A stretch of 64,000 bases of DNA from Verrucomicrobiaceae bacterium (GCA_019694165.1 JAIBCL010000034.1:1-64000), one strand, 5' to 3'. Shown: positions 25,606 to 34,625, counted from the first letter of the stretch. Notes: generated from the sequence alone by a model not told the origin. Program-made: numbers and translations.

Positions 25606-26577
25606 TCACTTCGCGTCTTTCCATCTCGCGAACTCCGCGAGAATTTCCTCACGCGAGCATTTCGGCCGCAACACTGTGCGCACTTTGAAGCCGTAGTCCT
25701 TCATCACTTCCGGCTTCTGGATGAGGAACTGGAAGTCCCACGCGGGATTCGTGGTCTTCAGCTCTGCATTCGCACCGCCACCGCTCGGCGAGTGCGTGAA
25801 GCGAATGCCCTCGCTGCGATCAAACATCACGATCCACACGAGATCATCGAAGTGCCCGTAGAAAAACGGCAGATCGTAGCGGAAGCGCGAGAGGCTCTTG
25901 AAAAGCGTGTCGCGACCGCCTTCGGGAAGCGTCATCTCGAACGAGTCGTCGCGATGCCGCACGGTGCTCTGGTCGTTGTGCCACTGCGTGCAGAACTGCG
26001 TCCACATCTCCTTCTGCGCATCCAGGCCGCCGAGGAAATACATGCTCTTGTCCGCAGGCGCGTTCATGTAGCTGGCCCAGAACAGCGACAGATAGCCGCG
26101 CGGAAAGACATCGCGATGAGCACGGCAGCGGAAGTCCATGTCGAGGTAATGCGGCGCGCTGAGTTTGAAGCGCGTCCAGCTTTCTGTATGAAACGTCGGC
26201 GTGGGTGGCTGGTGCAGTTCCGCCTCGGAGTCGCTGATGCGCGTGAGTGTCATCGGTGCCTGACGCGGCTCGAAGAAGGTTTTCGAGTCCTCCAGACGCT
26301 CGCCGGTGACGATGTGCTCCAGATTCAAGCCCGCGATCGGCGGCGCGAAGAGGCTGCGCGTGCCCTTCGCGTGCTGAAGGCTCCACAGGCCGTTGTAACC
26401 CGCGCGATGTTGCTCGTGCGCCGTGTTGTTACCGACGACGACAGTCAAATCACCGGCGCGCAGCGTGGTGTGCGAGTCAGTGGCCAGCTGGGCCGTAGCG
26501 CGCGATGCCAGCGCGGCAGCCACCGAGGCGAGTATGAACTCTCGGCGGCCAGGATGTGTTTGGGAGCCTAGTTTCAT
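25606..26577 (-). CDS. exported protein of unknown function with a Tat-like signal
   Basis: A 323-residue protein that I do not recognise. It begins with a twin-arginine-like signal (GRREFILASVAAALASRATA), then an all-beta-looking chain with many aromatic residues (NGLWSLQHAKGTRSLFAPP, DMDFRCRAHRDVFPRGYLSLFWASYMNAP). In this operon a carbohydrate-active role such as a beta-sandwich glycoside hydrolase or lyase is possible, but nothing proves it. The start at 26577 is fixed by a 4-base overlap with the stop of the SGNH hydrolase gene. Confidence 0.65.
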   Translation of the reverse strand: MKLGSQTHPGRREFILASVAAALASRATAQLATDSHTTLRAGDLTVVVGNNTAHEQHRAGYNGLWSLQHAKGTRSLFAPPIAGLNLEHIVTGERLEDSKTFFEPRQAPMTLTRISDSEAELHQPPTPTFHTESWTRFKLSAPHYLDMDFRCRAHRDVFPRGYLSLFWASYMNAPADKSMYFLGGLDAQKEMWTQFCTQWHNDQSTVRHRDDSFEMTLPEGGRDTLFKSLSRFRYDLPFFYGHFDDLVWIVMFDRSEGIRFTHSPSGGGANAELKTTNPAWDFQFLIQKPEVMKDYGFKVRTVLRPKCSREEILAEFARWKDAK

Positions 26578-27782
26578 GGTTGGTGCGCGTTGAGCCATTG
26601 AGAGAGCAATTCGGGCAAAGCGGACTGATCACCCGGCAAACGCTCGATGAAGCTCAAGTCCTGCGCGCGCACCAAACGACGCGCCAAGGCCTCGTTGGCC
26701 GCTTCAGAGGCGTCCATCGGCGTTTTGGCCGCTGATGGCAAGGCAACAACAACATCCCACTCCTGTGGACCAAAGCTGAGGGACCAGTTCATGATCCAGG
26801 AGTAGTGCTGATGAAAGTCCTGCGGTCGCTTCTCGGTGAGTGCGCCGGGAACGGCAATGAGCACGCAATCCGGCTTCATCGTGCGCACGGCCTTCGCGGC
26901 CGTCTCGAGTTCAGCGAGCGTCTTGCCCTCCGTGGGCCATGTTTTCACGGTGATCTGCGCGTTCGGATGTCGCTTCTTCAAAGCGGCCTCGATGTGCTGA
27001 TCGTAAGGCGGCATGGCAAACGCGGTGACCGGCTTGCCTTCACCGAGCCGTTTCAGCGTGTGCGCGAGCGGATTCGGCGGTGGCGGCTCATTGCGCAGCG
27101 ACACGTCTTTGCCCGTGATGGTCTTCGCGATGGTTTCGGCGAAGAGCTTGTGCCCGTCCATGTTGGGATGAATGGCGTCGCTGAGCAGCAGGTTCCATTC
27201 GAGCGGGTCTCTGGCTCGCACGGCCTCGAAGGCCGCGAAACAGTCCGCGAGTCCGAGCGATTCGGCTTTTGCGAGGTCACGAATCGCCTGCGAATACTCG
27301 GCGAGCTTCGCCATGGGCCGCTGCGGCGAGTCCACGATGCTGTTTTGCGTGCCCAGCACGACCTCCGCGCCCGCATCGCGGCAGCGCTGGATGATTTGTC
27401 GCATGTTCGTCACGAAATCGGCCACCGGCATGCGCACGAGGTCGTTCATGCCGAACATGATCGTCACCAGATGCGGCTTGTGCGCCAACACATCGCGCTC
27501 CAGCCGTGCGAGACCGCCTTTGCTCGTGTCGCCGCTGATGCCGGCATTGCGCACGGTGACTTTGGCCTGCGGATGAAGCTTCTTCAGCGCGATCTGCAAC
27601 ATCTCCGGATACGCCCGCACACTGCCACTGTGGTAATACACCCCTGTGATGCTGTCGCCGATGCAGACGATGCGCACGGGTTCTTTGGCTTCAGTGAGGA
27701 GCTGGCGTGTTTTGTCGGGCGTGGCCGACAAAGCAAGCGTTGTCAGGAAAAGCAGACAAACAAGATTGTAGAGCATCTTCAT
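26574..27782 (-). CDS. secreted SGNH/GDSL hydrolase with a second degenerate SGNH-like domain
   Basis: A 402-residue exported esterase. After a signal peptide to about A20, the SGNH blocks are visible: S44 in CIGDSITGVYY, GISGDTSKGGL, MFGMNDLV, and DAIHPNMDGH with the catalytic Asp and His. Residues about 265-400 look like a second, partial SGNH fold (IEAALKKRHPNAQITVKTWPTEG, LIAVPGAL) lacking the Ser and DxxH motifs, perhaps retained as a binding domain. The start at 27782 is set by an ATGA overlap with the upstream gene. It probably deacylates a polysaccharide. Confidence 0.85.
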   Translation of the reverse strand: MKMLYNLVCLLFLTTLALSATPDKTRQLLTEAKEPVRIVCIGDSITGVYYHSGSVRAYPEMLQIALKKLHPQAKVTVRNAGISGDTSKGGLARLERDVLAHKPHLVTIMFGMNDLVRMPVADFVTNMRQIIQRCRDAGAEVVLGTQNSIVDSPQRPMAKLAEYSQAIRDLAKAESLGLADCFAAFEAVRARDPLEWNLLLSDAIHPNMDGHKLFAETIAKTITGKDVSLRNEPPPPNPLAHTLKRLGEGKPVTAFAMPPYDQHIEAALKKRHPNAQITVKTWPTEGKTLAELETAAKAVRTMKPDCVLIAVPGALTEKRPQDFHQHYSWIMNWSLSFGPQEWDVVVALPSAAKTPMDASEAANEALARRLVRAQDLSFIERLPGDQSALPELLSQWLNAHQP

Positions 27783-29608
27783 GGTGACGGAATGACTTTC
27801 TGCATCGCCGACCACAAGAGCGCGGCGGCTTTCCATTGTTCCCAGAGCGGGCCTTTGCAGCCATTCAGCCCGTGGCCGCCGCTGGGGAGTTCGAGGAGTT
27901 CGACCGGGCGCTGGTGCTGACTCATCGCAGCGACGAACTGGCGGCTGTTTTCGATGGGCACGGCTTTGTCGTCGATGGCATGGGCGATGAAGACGGGCGG
28001 CGTGTTGTCGCTGACTTGCAGCTCATTCGAGTAGAGACGCTCGAGGTCGGTCGTGGGATTGTCGCCGAGCAGTTCGTGCTTTGAACCGGTGTGCGTGAAC
28101 TCGCCCATCGTGACGACGGGATAGACGAACCATGCGAAGTCTGGGCGCGAACTTTGCTTCTCGATGGGATCAGTCGCATTCGCGTTGCCTGAGTCGAAGT
28201 GCGTCGTGGAAGTCGATGCGACATGTCCGCCTGCGGAGAAGCCGAGGATGCCGATGCGCTGCGGATCAATCTTCCACTTCGTTGCGTTGGCTCGTGTGAG
28301 GCGGATCGCGCGTTGCGCGTCGAGCAAGGGCACGCCGTGGCGCAGCTTCGGGAGACGGTATTCGAGAATCACGCAGGCGATGCCGTGCTCGTTCAGCCAT
28401 TGCGCAATGGGATAGCCCTCTCGGTCGGTGACGTGGCGGATATAGCCGCCTCCGGGGCAGAGCACGATAGCTGCGCCGTTGGCTTTATCGTCGGGCGGCA
28501 GGAAGACTTCGAGTTCCTTAGTGCTGTCCTCGAAGGTGCCATCGCCGTTCGGTGCTTTGCCGGGCCAGAGTGGCACGCGATGGGTGATCGTCGGCTTGTT
28601 CGTGTCATCGCGCTCGGTGGTGACGCGATAGGTCTTGCCATCGGTGACGACCTGCACGGTCCCGTGAAGACCGGTGACGTAGGTCTTGGTGCCGAGGGCT
28701 TTCAGATCGGGCGTGGAGCGTATGCCTTTCGCGTAGCGCGGAAAAACACTCGCGATGGACACCTCGGGCCGCACGGCTTCCCCGAAGGTTTGCGGGATCG
28801 GATGAATGCCGTGTCCGGGTGCGACGAGGATGTGGCATTTCAGCTTCGACTTGTCCACGAAGGGCATGAGGCTGGCCTCGATGTCCTCGGTCTGGATGTC
28901 GCCTGGCAGCAGGAAGACGATGTCGCCAAACTGAATGCGCAGCGCTAGCGAGTTCGCGTTCACGAGGAAGTGCGAGGGCGTGTCGTTCTTCGGTCGCGTG
29001 GTGATCTTCGGGTCTTTGAAGTAGCTCGCTGGTGGCGCGATGACTTCGATCTTCAAATCAGGATCGAGATTCAAGGTGTCGCCAGCCGTGGCCGCGATGT
29101 GCGCTCCGCGTGCTTTGAACTCCTCCCGCACTCGCGTGTAGTGATCGAGTTCGTCTTTGTTCGTGCCGATGTAGTCGTCGGGATTGTCGCTGTGGAAAGT
29201 GTAGCCACAGTCGAACAGCTTCTTGATCTCGAAGTTCTCCTTCAACCACAGCAAGCCGCCGAAGTGATCGTAGTGCGCGTGGCTGACGAAGACACCGTCA
29301 ATGCTCGTCACGCCTTGCTTCTTCAGCAGCGGTGCCACGACATCGCGCCCCGCATTGAACTTCGCCAGCCAGCCATCAGATGAGAGCTTTTCGGGATGCG
29401 CCGTGCCGGTGTCATAGAGCCATGTCTTACCCGAAGGCGTGCGCATCACGATGGCGAGCCCCGCGCCCCGCTGGATGTCGGGGATATCGAGGACGGTGAA
29501 GGAGAAGGTTTTGTCAGCGCCGATTGCGTGCCCACCGAGGACAAATGAGATGAGGGCTGAGAGGAAGGTTCTATTCCAGGACATGCAGGAACTCAGAAGT
29601 CGCTTCAC
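27779..29608 (-). CDS. fusion of a metallo-beta-lactamase fold hydrolase and an alpha/beta hydrolase
   Basis: This 609-residue protein joins two enzymes. Residues 35-340 are a metallo-beta-lactamase fold with SHAHYDHFGG (H110, H112, D114, H115), resembling the ComEC-type hydrolase domain. Residues 345-609 are an esterase/acetyl-xylan-esterase-like alpha/beta hydrolase: VLCPGGGYIRHV, nucleophile elbow GFSAGGHVAS, acid in HAIDDKAVP and His in GGHGL. The start is GTG at 29608 or ATG at 29584; both give an export-type N-terminus and neither has a strong ribosome site. It is the first gene of the eight-gene minus-strand cluster, so a promoter should lie in the IS remnant region above 29608. Confidence 0.8.
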   Translation of the reverse strand: MKRLLSSCMSWNRTFLSALISFVLGGHAIGADKTFSFTVLDIPDIQRGAGLAIVMRTPSGKTWLYDTGTAHPEKLSSDGWLAKFNAGRDVVAPLLKKQGVTSIDGVFVSHAHYDHFGGLLWLKENFEIKKLFDCGYTFHSDNPDDYIGTNKDELDHYTRVREEFKARGAHIAATAGDTLNLDPDLKIEVIAPPASYFKDPKITTRPKNDTPSHFLVNANSLALRIQFGDIVFLLPGDIQTEDIEASLMPFVDKSKLKCHILVAPGHGIHPIPQTFGEAVRPEVSIASVFPRYAKGIRSTPDLKALGTKTYVTGLHGTVQVVTDGKTYRVTTERDDTNKPTITHRVPLWPGKAPNGDGTFEDSTKELEVFLPPDDKANGAAIVLCPGGGYIRHVTDREGYPIAQWLNEHGIACVILEYRLPKLRHGVPLLDAQRAIRLTRANATKWKIDPQRIGILGFSAGGHVASTSTTHFDSGNANATDPIEKQSSRPDFAWFVYPVVTMGEFTHTGSKHELLGDNPTTDLERLYSNELQVSDNTPPVFIAHAIDDKAVPIENSRQFVAAMSQHQRPVELLELPSGGHGLNGCKGPLWEQWKAAALLWSAMQKVIPSP

Positions 29609-29679
29609 GTTCAGGATTTGTTTCGACGGATCATGGCGAACCGCGCGGAAGGATCACCTTCGCAGCAGTCGTTTGGTGC

Positions 29680-30420
29680 CGCATGAAGCCGACCCTCATC
29701 TACACCATCGCCGGAGTTGAGCGCCTGTCCCGCGAGAGAATCGGCAGGTTTTGGAGAGGTGAGTCGCTCGATCGTGAGGCCGATGAAGGCGATGCAAACG
29801 AGGGTTTCGCGATGGCGGGGATTCTTCTCGTGGTTGCGCATGAGGCGGCGTTGCTTGACCAGCCAGCCCAAGCTGCGCTCGTTGACTCGGCGGCGTGGCA
29901 GCACCGCGAAGCCTTTCTGGTCCTCGAGCATTTTGACGACGCTCAAGGCAAAGCTCGCTGCGTGTCCGAACTGCTGCCCCATGCTCTGCACTAAAGTTTC
30001 AAACTTTCCGGCGTAGTCGCCGTCGGCAACGTCTCATCAGCAGGACCGGCAAACTGTGGCAGGACGGGCACAGCAGCATCTTCGTGTCGTCACAATCCTG
30101 CACGTCGTCTGACGTGACCACCACACGCCCGGGAGAAAGCCGCCCGGGTTGGTGACTGTATGGGTGCCTGCGGCCATTGAACTTTTTGCCCGCGTCGTGG
30201 CCGCAGCCCGGAGTCGGCAGCGGTCCGCCTTTGACCGTTTGGCTGTCGATGGCTGCGGTGTCGGGCACGGCGTCCTTTTCAGCATCAAGAGCATCTTGGT
30301 TCGCGGCGCTCTGTCGAGCATCGTGAGATCCCATTCCGCAATGCTCAGTTCGGAGTCGCAACGGGCGGGTTCGCAAGGAGTGGTGGGCGTTCTGCTTCTT
30401 ATCCAAGCACGCCTCAGTGG
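29680..30420 (-). pseudogene. remnant of an IS5-family transposase gene
   Basis: Pieces in different frames spell an IS5-type DDE transposase. The central part, at about 30130-30260, reads AAIDSQTVKGG, PLPTPGCGHDAGKKFNGR and then VVVTSDDVQDCDD, matching the conserved IDSQSVK, YDAGKKVKGRK and VTPASVQD motifs. The C-terminal part at about 29690-29920 reads FAVLPRRRVNERSLGWLVKQRRL, RNHEKNP and then IAFIGLTIERL. The two parts lie in different frames, so the gene is inactive. It fills the gap between the eight-gene cluster and the lipoprotein gene. Confidence 0.8.
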
Positions 30421-31400
30421 CTGCAACTGTTTGTCGGACAGGCTCTCAGGCCCTCCAGCCAGCGGATGAGAATGTCCCGCATGTGGCGGCGGTCGGTGGC
30501 GTTGTCACTGGCGGTGACGGTGTTATGCGGGCCTTTGAGGTGGCGGCGTGCGTCAGTGTATGCCACCTGCCACCAATCCTCCTGCCTGCACGGACGATCC
30601 GCGGGCACCATGACGACCGGTTTGAATTTTTCCCCCATGCCGCGGCGGACCAGCTCCTGATGCAGCCACTCAAACTTCTCGAACATCGCGATCCAGTCTT
30701 CGCGGTAGTGAAAACCGATGAGCCGCTTCGATGGATCGCGCTTCATGGCGGCAAAGGTCTTTTCCACCATCTCATCCGGCAGCGCCATCAGCCGCTTCGA
30801 GTCCACACTCTGGATCTCGAGCAGCGTGTTGGCAGGGCTGGTCGGGAACGGCATCGCGGGCTGGCAAAGGATCGCAGCGCGCACATCGGCGCGGCCAAGC
30901 AGCGCGAGCGGGAAGCCGCCGGAGAGGCAGTTCCCCATCACCACCACCCGCCTGCCGCCATGCTGGCGGCTGATCCACGCGACCATCGCCGCTACGTCGT
31001 CGAGCACTGGGCCGGAACTGTGAGGGTCGGTCAGGTGCCAGCGTGAATCCTTCTTGAGGCCCTTGAGCGCCGCGAACATGTCATCGTCGCCGTACTTGCC
31101 GAACAAGGCCGGCGCATAGGCCGTCCAGCCATTGCGCTCCAGCTCGAGACAGAAATCCAGCGGCGCAGCGCTCAGGCCGTTCAGCTCATGCAGCACGAGA
31201 ATGGGAGGGCCGCGGTGGCTTTTGGTGCGATATACCGGATAGTCGTAACCCGACCGCCCCTTGAAGTGCCTCTCATCGAAGCGACTCGCACACGGCAGGT
31301 CGATGGAAGTCCGGCAGCACGGATGCGTGGAGCAGCTTGCGACGGCGAGCACTGCTGCAAGCCCAAGCAGACGGCATGAATCGAGGAGCGTTGTTTTCAT
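30414..31400 (-). CDS. dienelactone-hydrolase-like lipoprotein
   Basis: A 328-residue predicted lipoprotein with lipobox AVASC (C23). The hydrolase domain has ILVLHELNGLS, the nucleophile turn GNCLSGG in which Cys replaces the usual Ser as in dienelactone hydrolases, DVRAAILCQPAMPF, and a possible catalytic His in KGPHNTV. It would act in the periplasm on lactones or esters. The very end (ACPTNSCSH) overlaps the IS5 remnant, so the native C-terminus may have been replaced. Confidence 0.75.
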   Translation of the reverse strand: MKTTLLDSCRLLGLAAVLAVASCSTHPCCRTSIDLPCASRFDERHFKGRSGYDYPVYRTKSHRGPPILVLHELNGLSAAPLDFCLELERNGWTAYAPALFGKYGDDDMFAALKGLKKDSRWHLTDPHSSGPVLDDVAAMVAWISRQHGGRRVVVMGNCLSGGFPLALLGRADVRAAILCQPAMPFPTSPANTLLEIQSVDSKRLMALPDEMVEKTFAAMKRDPSKRLIGFHYREDWIAMFEKFEWLHQELVRRGMGEKFKPVVMVPADRPCRQEDWWQVAYTDARRHLKGPHNTVTASDNATDRRHMRDILIRWLEGLRACPTNSCSH

Positions 31401-31533
31401 CCGCGCGAGAATACTGGAAACATGGCTTGAGGGACAAGCGTGGAATTTGTTGTTGTGAGGTGCAATCGAGCTTGCCAGACCGGCGGCGAGTTGCTGAAAT
31501 CAACTCCAGCCACCACAAAAACTCCCGCACCCC

Positions 31534-33795
31534 ATGCCAAACGGTGAAGATCCATCCGCCCCTCCCGCCGAATCAAAGAAGTCTGAAGCCATGTCGGAGA
31601 AGGATGTCTTTGATGAAATGGTGGAGAACTTTCGCAACCACCTGAGCACCACGTCCAAACTGGTGAACGGATTGCTTATCGCGTTGTTCGCCCTCTGGCT
31701 GCTTCCTATCGAGGACGACGTGGCCGAACAGTTTCTCGTTTGCAAGAAGGTTGGGGTGGAAGCGAACGACTATCGTGAGGCTGTGACGAGTTTTCAGGCC
31801 CAGGCAGACGAGCTGGTGCGCCGGGCACAAACCAATGGTGCGGACCTGGTTGAAGTCCGGGAGAGATTTGATCGATTGCTCGAAGAGAAGTGGCCCAAAA
31901 TCTCAGCCAGGGCGACCATGCTTGTGGGGATGTTGGATGACGCGGAGCGATACTTTACTTCAGAAAGCAAGAAGAAGGAGGAGGGTGAGAAGGATGACCG
32001 GTATTCTTTCCTGGCTGAAGAGTTTGGCAAAGCTTCCAGCAAAATCCGGGATCAGAGCCACGATCGAAGAATTCGAGGTGCCTTGCTCAGTTCGCTCAAT
32101 GTCGATGACCGTCTGGCCATCGCCAACATCCAGCAGATCCAGCAGACAGCGCTCACCAGCCAGTTTGACCCTCAGTTCAAGGCGATCGCTTCGGTGATGA
32201 CTGAGGCCCAGAATAGCAAGGTGAAATTCAAGCTCCCATTGATCGAGCAAAACGTTCCGATCCGAAAGGCCATCACTATCTGGTCGCTCTGCATGGCTCT
32301 CACACTCCTCCTGGTCATCGCGGCCCGCTTCAGGGCGGAACACGAATTTGATGCCATTCGGAACAGTGGATGGGCGGGCACTGCAAAGGCGGGTGCGCTT
32401 GATTCCGCGATCGGCGAACTGCCGTGGTGGATGGATACGTTTTGGGTCAGGAACAAGCCCGGCGATGCCGGAGTTCGGAAGAAGGATGGGCGGGGGTGGC
32501 GAACTTTGATCGTAGCCGTTTTGGTGTTTTTTGCGATCCTCCGTCTGGCATGGCTTGAGCACGCGCGCTTTTATCTCCAGGTGTTGGGAGACAGCAGCGG
32601 TTGGTGGTTGAATTATTCCTGCATGATGTTTCTCGGTTGGTCGCTCGGACTTGCCGCTCTGTTCGCCACGACTTCGACACGGTTCAGTCAAAGCGGCTTG
32701 GTTGACGCAGACGCTCGCAACGCCAGGGTGGGCAAAGCAGTGAGAACCTCAATTACTACACGCCAATTCTTGTTCCAGGGATTCGGTTTGGCTGGAGGTT
32801 TTGTTCTTGCCGGGTTAATCGACTGTTCATTGAGTCGAAAGGCCAAACTCGTAGCGACGGTAAATTCTGGTGGGCGTGGGGGCAGTGATCGGACACTTCC
32901 GCGATTCGTCATTCTCCGGCGAAGGCGGGTTCAAGTGAAAGCGGACAAACTCGACAAATCGGGAGGCTTTATCGAGAGGAATGGAGTTTCCAACCGTCGC
33001 AGTGAAGTGAAGCATTTCGCATTGCCTGCTACAGCATACCAAGCCTGCAAGCTTCCCGAAAAGCTGCCAGCAACGCAAAGACCAAAAGATGTCCCGGCTG
33101 GAACTTATGTGTTGCGACCACGGTTGCCCGGCAGAGGGAAGGAAGGTGCCTTAAAGAAGTGTGACGGCACGATAAATCCTGCCGAACTCATCAAGGAGGT
33201 GACTTCCAGTTCTCCATCCAGGATTACCCGTGGTAGCCGGCTTAACCTCAAAACGGCTGCGATTATCTGCGAATATCAAGCCGCGACTCTGTTGAGGTCC
33301 GCAGGTTTGTTGGGCCAGAGCAAGGATGCCTCAAAAGAGCAATCGGAAGAAGTGCAGAATAGCCACGAGAAAACGAATGACACTACGAAGGCGCTCCAAT
33401 GGATGCTGTGCGCGGTTCGACACGACACCCTCCTCAAGCAGAATGGTGATCCGCAAGACTGGGTACCAAGCTTCAGGGCTTTTGATCTTGCTGCGATTCT
33501 TGCCGCTTCCGTGAAAGGCGAGGATGGAATAAAGCCCCTCGTCTGGTTGGCGGAACAACTGCATTCAGTCGCCAGCCGCGGCAGATCTGTCATGCAGCGG
33601 ACGGTGAAGAATACAGATCAAAAAGGACCAAAGAAGGGCCAAGCGCACGAACGTCTTGTGGTGGCCTGGGCGAAACAACGGATCGCAAAATGGACGGTCG
33701 AAAAGAACGGAAAGCGGGAGCCGAATCAAACCTGGATCGACGCTTGCAAGGACGGCAAGAAATTGCAAAACTGGAAGTGCCCCCTGAACACATGA
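31534..33795 (+). CDS. large multi-pass membrane protein of unknown function
   Basis: A 753-residue protein that I do not recognise. A charged N-terminus is followed by predicted membrane segments at about 43-59, 246-264, 323-340, 360-380 and 411-430. Between the first two lies a charged, helical region of about 185 residues, and after the last a 320-residue soluble domain rich in Lys and Arg and without familiar motifs (a region around TYVLRPRLPGRGKEG, a helical part with WMLCAVRHD, and a C-terminal WKCPLN). Its base composition looks less GC-rich than its neighbours by eye. The gene stands alone between an IS remnant and a tRNA-like sequence, and its stop codon overlaps the start of that tRNA-like sequence. 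These are signs of acquired DNA. Confidence 0.7.
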   Translation: MPNGEDPSAPPAESKKSEAMSEKDVFDEMVENFRNHLSTTSKLVNGLLIALFALWLLPIEDDVAEQFLVCKKVGVEANDYREAVTSFQAQADELVRRAQTNGADLVEVRERFDRLLEEKWPKISARATMLVGMLDDAERYFTSESKKKEEGEKDDRYSFLAEEFGKASSKIRDQSHDRRIRGALLSSLNVDDRLAIANIQQIQQTALTSQFDPQFKAIASVMTEAQNSKVKFKLPLIEQNVPIRKAITIWSLCMALTLLLVIAARFRAEHEFDAIRNSGWAGTAKAGALDSAIGELPWWMDTFWVRNKPGDAGVRKKDGRGWRTLIVAVLVFFAILRLAWLEHARFYLQVLGDSSGWWLNYSCMMFLGWSLGLAALFATTSTRFSQSGLVDADARNARVGKAVRTSITTRQFLFQGFGLAGGFVLAGLIDCSLSRKAKLVATVNSGGRGGSDRTLPRFVILRRRRVQVKADKLDKSGGFIERNGVSNRRSEVKHFALPATAYQACKLPEKLPATQRPKDVPAGTYVLRPRLPGRGKEGALKKCDGTINPAELIKEVTSSSPSRITRGSRLNLKTAAIICEYQAATLLRSAGLLGQSKDASKEQSEEVQNSHEKTNDTTKALQWMLCAVRHDTLLKQNGDPQDWVPSFRAFDLAAILAASVKGEDGIKPLVWLAEQLHSVASRGRSVMQRTVKNTDQKGPKKGQAHERLVVAWAKQRIAKWTVEKNGKREPNQTWIDACKDGKKLQNWKCPLNT

Positions 33796-33868
33796 CTCGG
33801 AGTCTTCTAATGTAAGATAATCTGCTTCGGCAGTTCAATAGCGGTTCGAATCCGCTCTCCAGTCACCA
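33794..33868 (+). tRNA. tRNA-like sequence, probably a degenerate tRNA or integration-site copy
   Basis: The 3' part is very tRNA-like: T-stem AGCGG, loop TTCGAAT and CCGCT (33840-33856), then CTCCAGTC, A and CCA. The 5' bases GACTCGGAG can pair with CTCCAGTC with one bulged C. TCTT-loop-AAGA could be a D-arm but lacks the GG pair. The anticodon region (CTGC TTCG GCAG) is a tetraloop hairpin rather than a 7-base anticodon loop, and one extra base sits between T-stem and acceptor. It is therefore unlikely to be a working tRNA. Confidence 0.45.
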
Positions 33869-34564
33869 TCATTCAGGTCTCGCCTTGCCCGAACCCGGTA
33901 GCGCGGAGAAGAAAAAGTAGCGCGGGGAGCGGATGAGGTCGCCCACTTCGCGGAGGGCGGCGGCAGAGAGGATGGAGTCGAGCCGCTCGCGGGCTTCATC
34001 GTGACGGTTGAGACGCTCGTCGAGGAATCGGCGGAGGCGCAGGTTCGCATTCCGCTCGACGGCGAGCGTGCCGATGTTCAGCAGCAGCACGATGGCGCAG
34101 GCGGCGGCGGCCACGAAGAGTCTGACGCGAATGGACGGCATGATTTTGAGAAATTTCAGCGCGACGACGAGGATGAGCACGAGCGTGGGGACGTAGCGGG
34201 TCATCGTGATGCAGGAGCGCCGCCACTTCAGCTCGGCAAGCGCGTCACCGGTCTGCAGGGCGTGCGCCGCCTCGTGCAGGGCCACGGCCCACGCGGCCAG
34301 ATGGTGGCCATCTTTGAACTCGCGCCGCAGAAAGAGCCGACGCCGCGCAGGATCGAAGTAGTCGGTGACCACGCCGTTGTGTTCGATGATCTGCACATCG
34401 GTCACGCCGGCATCCTCCAGAAACGCCAGCGCGATCTCCGCACCCGTGAATGGCAGCGGTGCCTGCCACCGGCCGCCGCGCGCCACGGCCTCTTCGTAGC
34501 GCTGGAGAGACCAGTGGCTCGCGCCGAAGGCCAGCAGGACCACGATGATGAGAATGCCGAGCAT
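33869..34564 (-). CDS. membrane zinc metallopeptidase (YugP/PF04298-like)
   Basis: A 231-residue inner-membrane protein. An N-terminal membrane helix is followed by a cytosolic or periplasmic domain with the zinc motif H97-E98-x2-H101 in WAVALHEAAHALQ, then two further membrane helices (VPTLVLILVVALKFLKI and LFVAAAACAIVLLLNIGTLAV), and a C-terminal region with ERNANLRLRRFLDE that supplies the third zinc ligand. Motif order and length fit the neutral zinc metallopeptidase family PF04298. The physiological substrate is unknown. Its stop codon directly abuts the tRNA-like CCA end. Confidence 0.85.
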   Translation of the reverse strand: MLGILIIVVLLAFGASHWSLQRYEEAVARGGRWQAPLPFTGAEIALAFLEDAGVTDVQIIEHNGVVTDYFDPARRRLFLRREFKDGHHLAAWAVALHEAAHALQTGDALAELKWRRSCITMTRYVPTLVLILVVALKFLKIMPSIRVRLFVAAAACAIVLLLNIGTLAVERNANLRLRRFLDERLNRHDEARERLDSILSAAALREVGDLIRSPRYFFFSALPGSGKARPE

Positions 34565-34625
34565 GGGTAGAGGCAGGATTCAACATCATCCGCCCCGCAG
34601 CAAGTCTGCCGGAGCCTCATCTTGG

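Noticed and set aside
33794-33868. A complete functional tRNA
   Set aside because: The anticodon region forms a 4-base tetraloop hairpin, the D-loop lacks GG, and there is an extra base between T-stem and acceptor.
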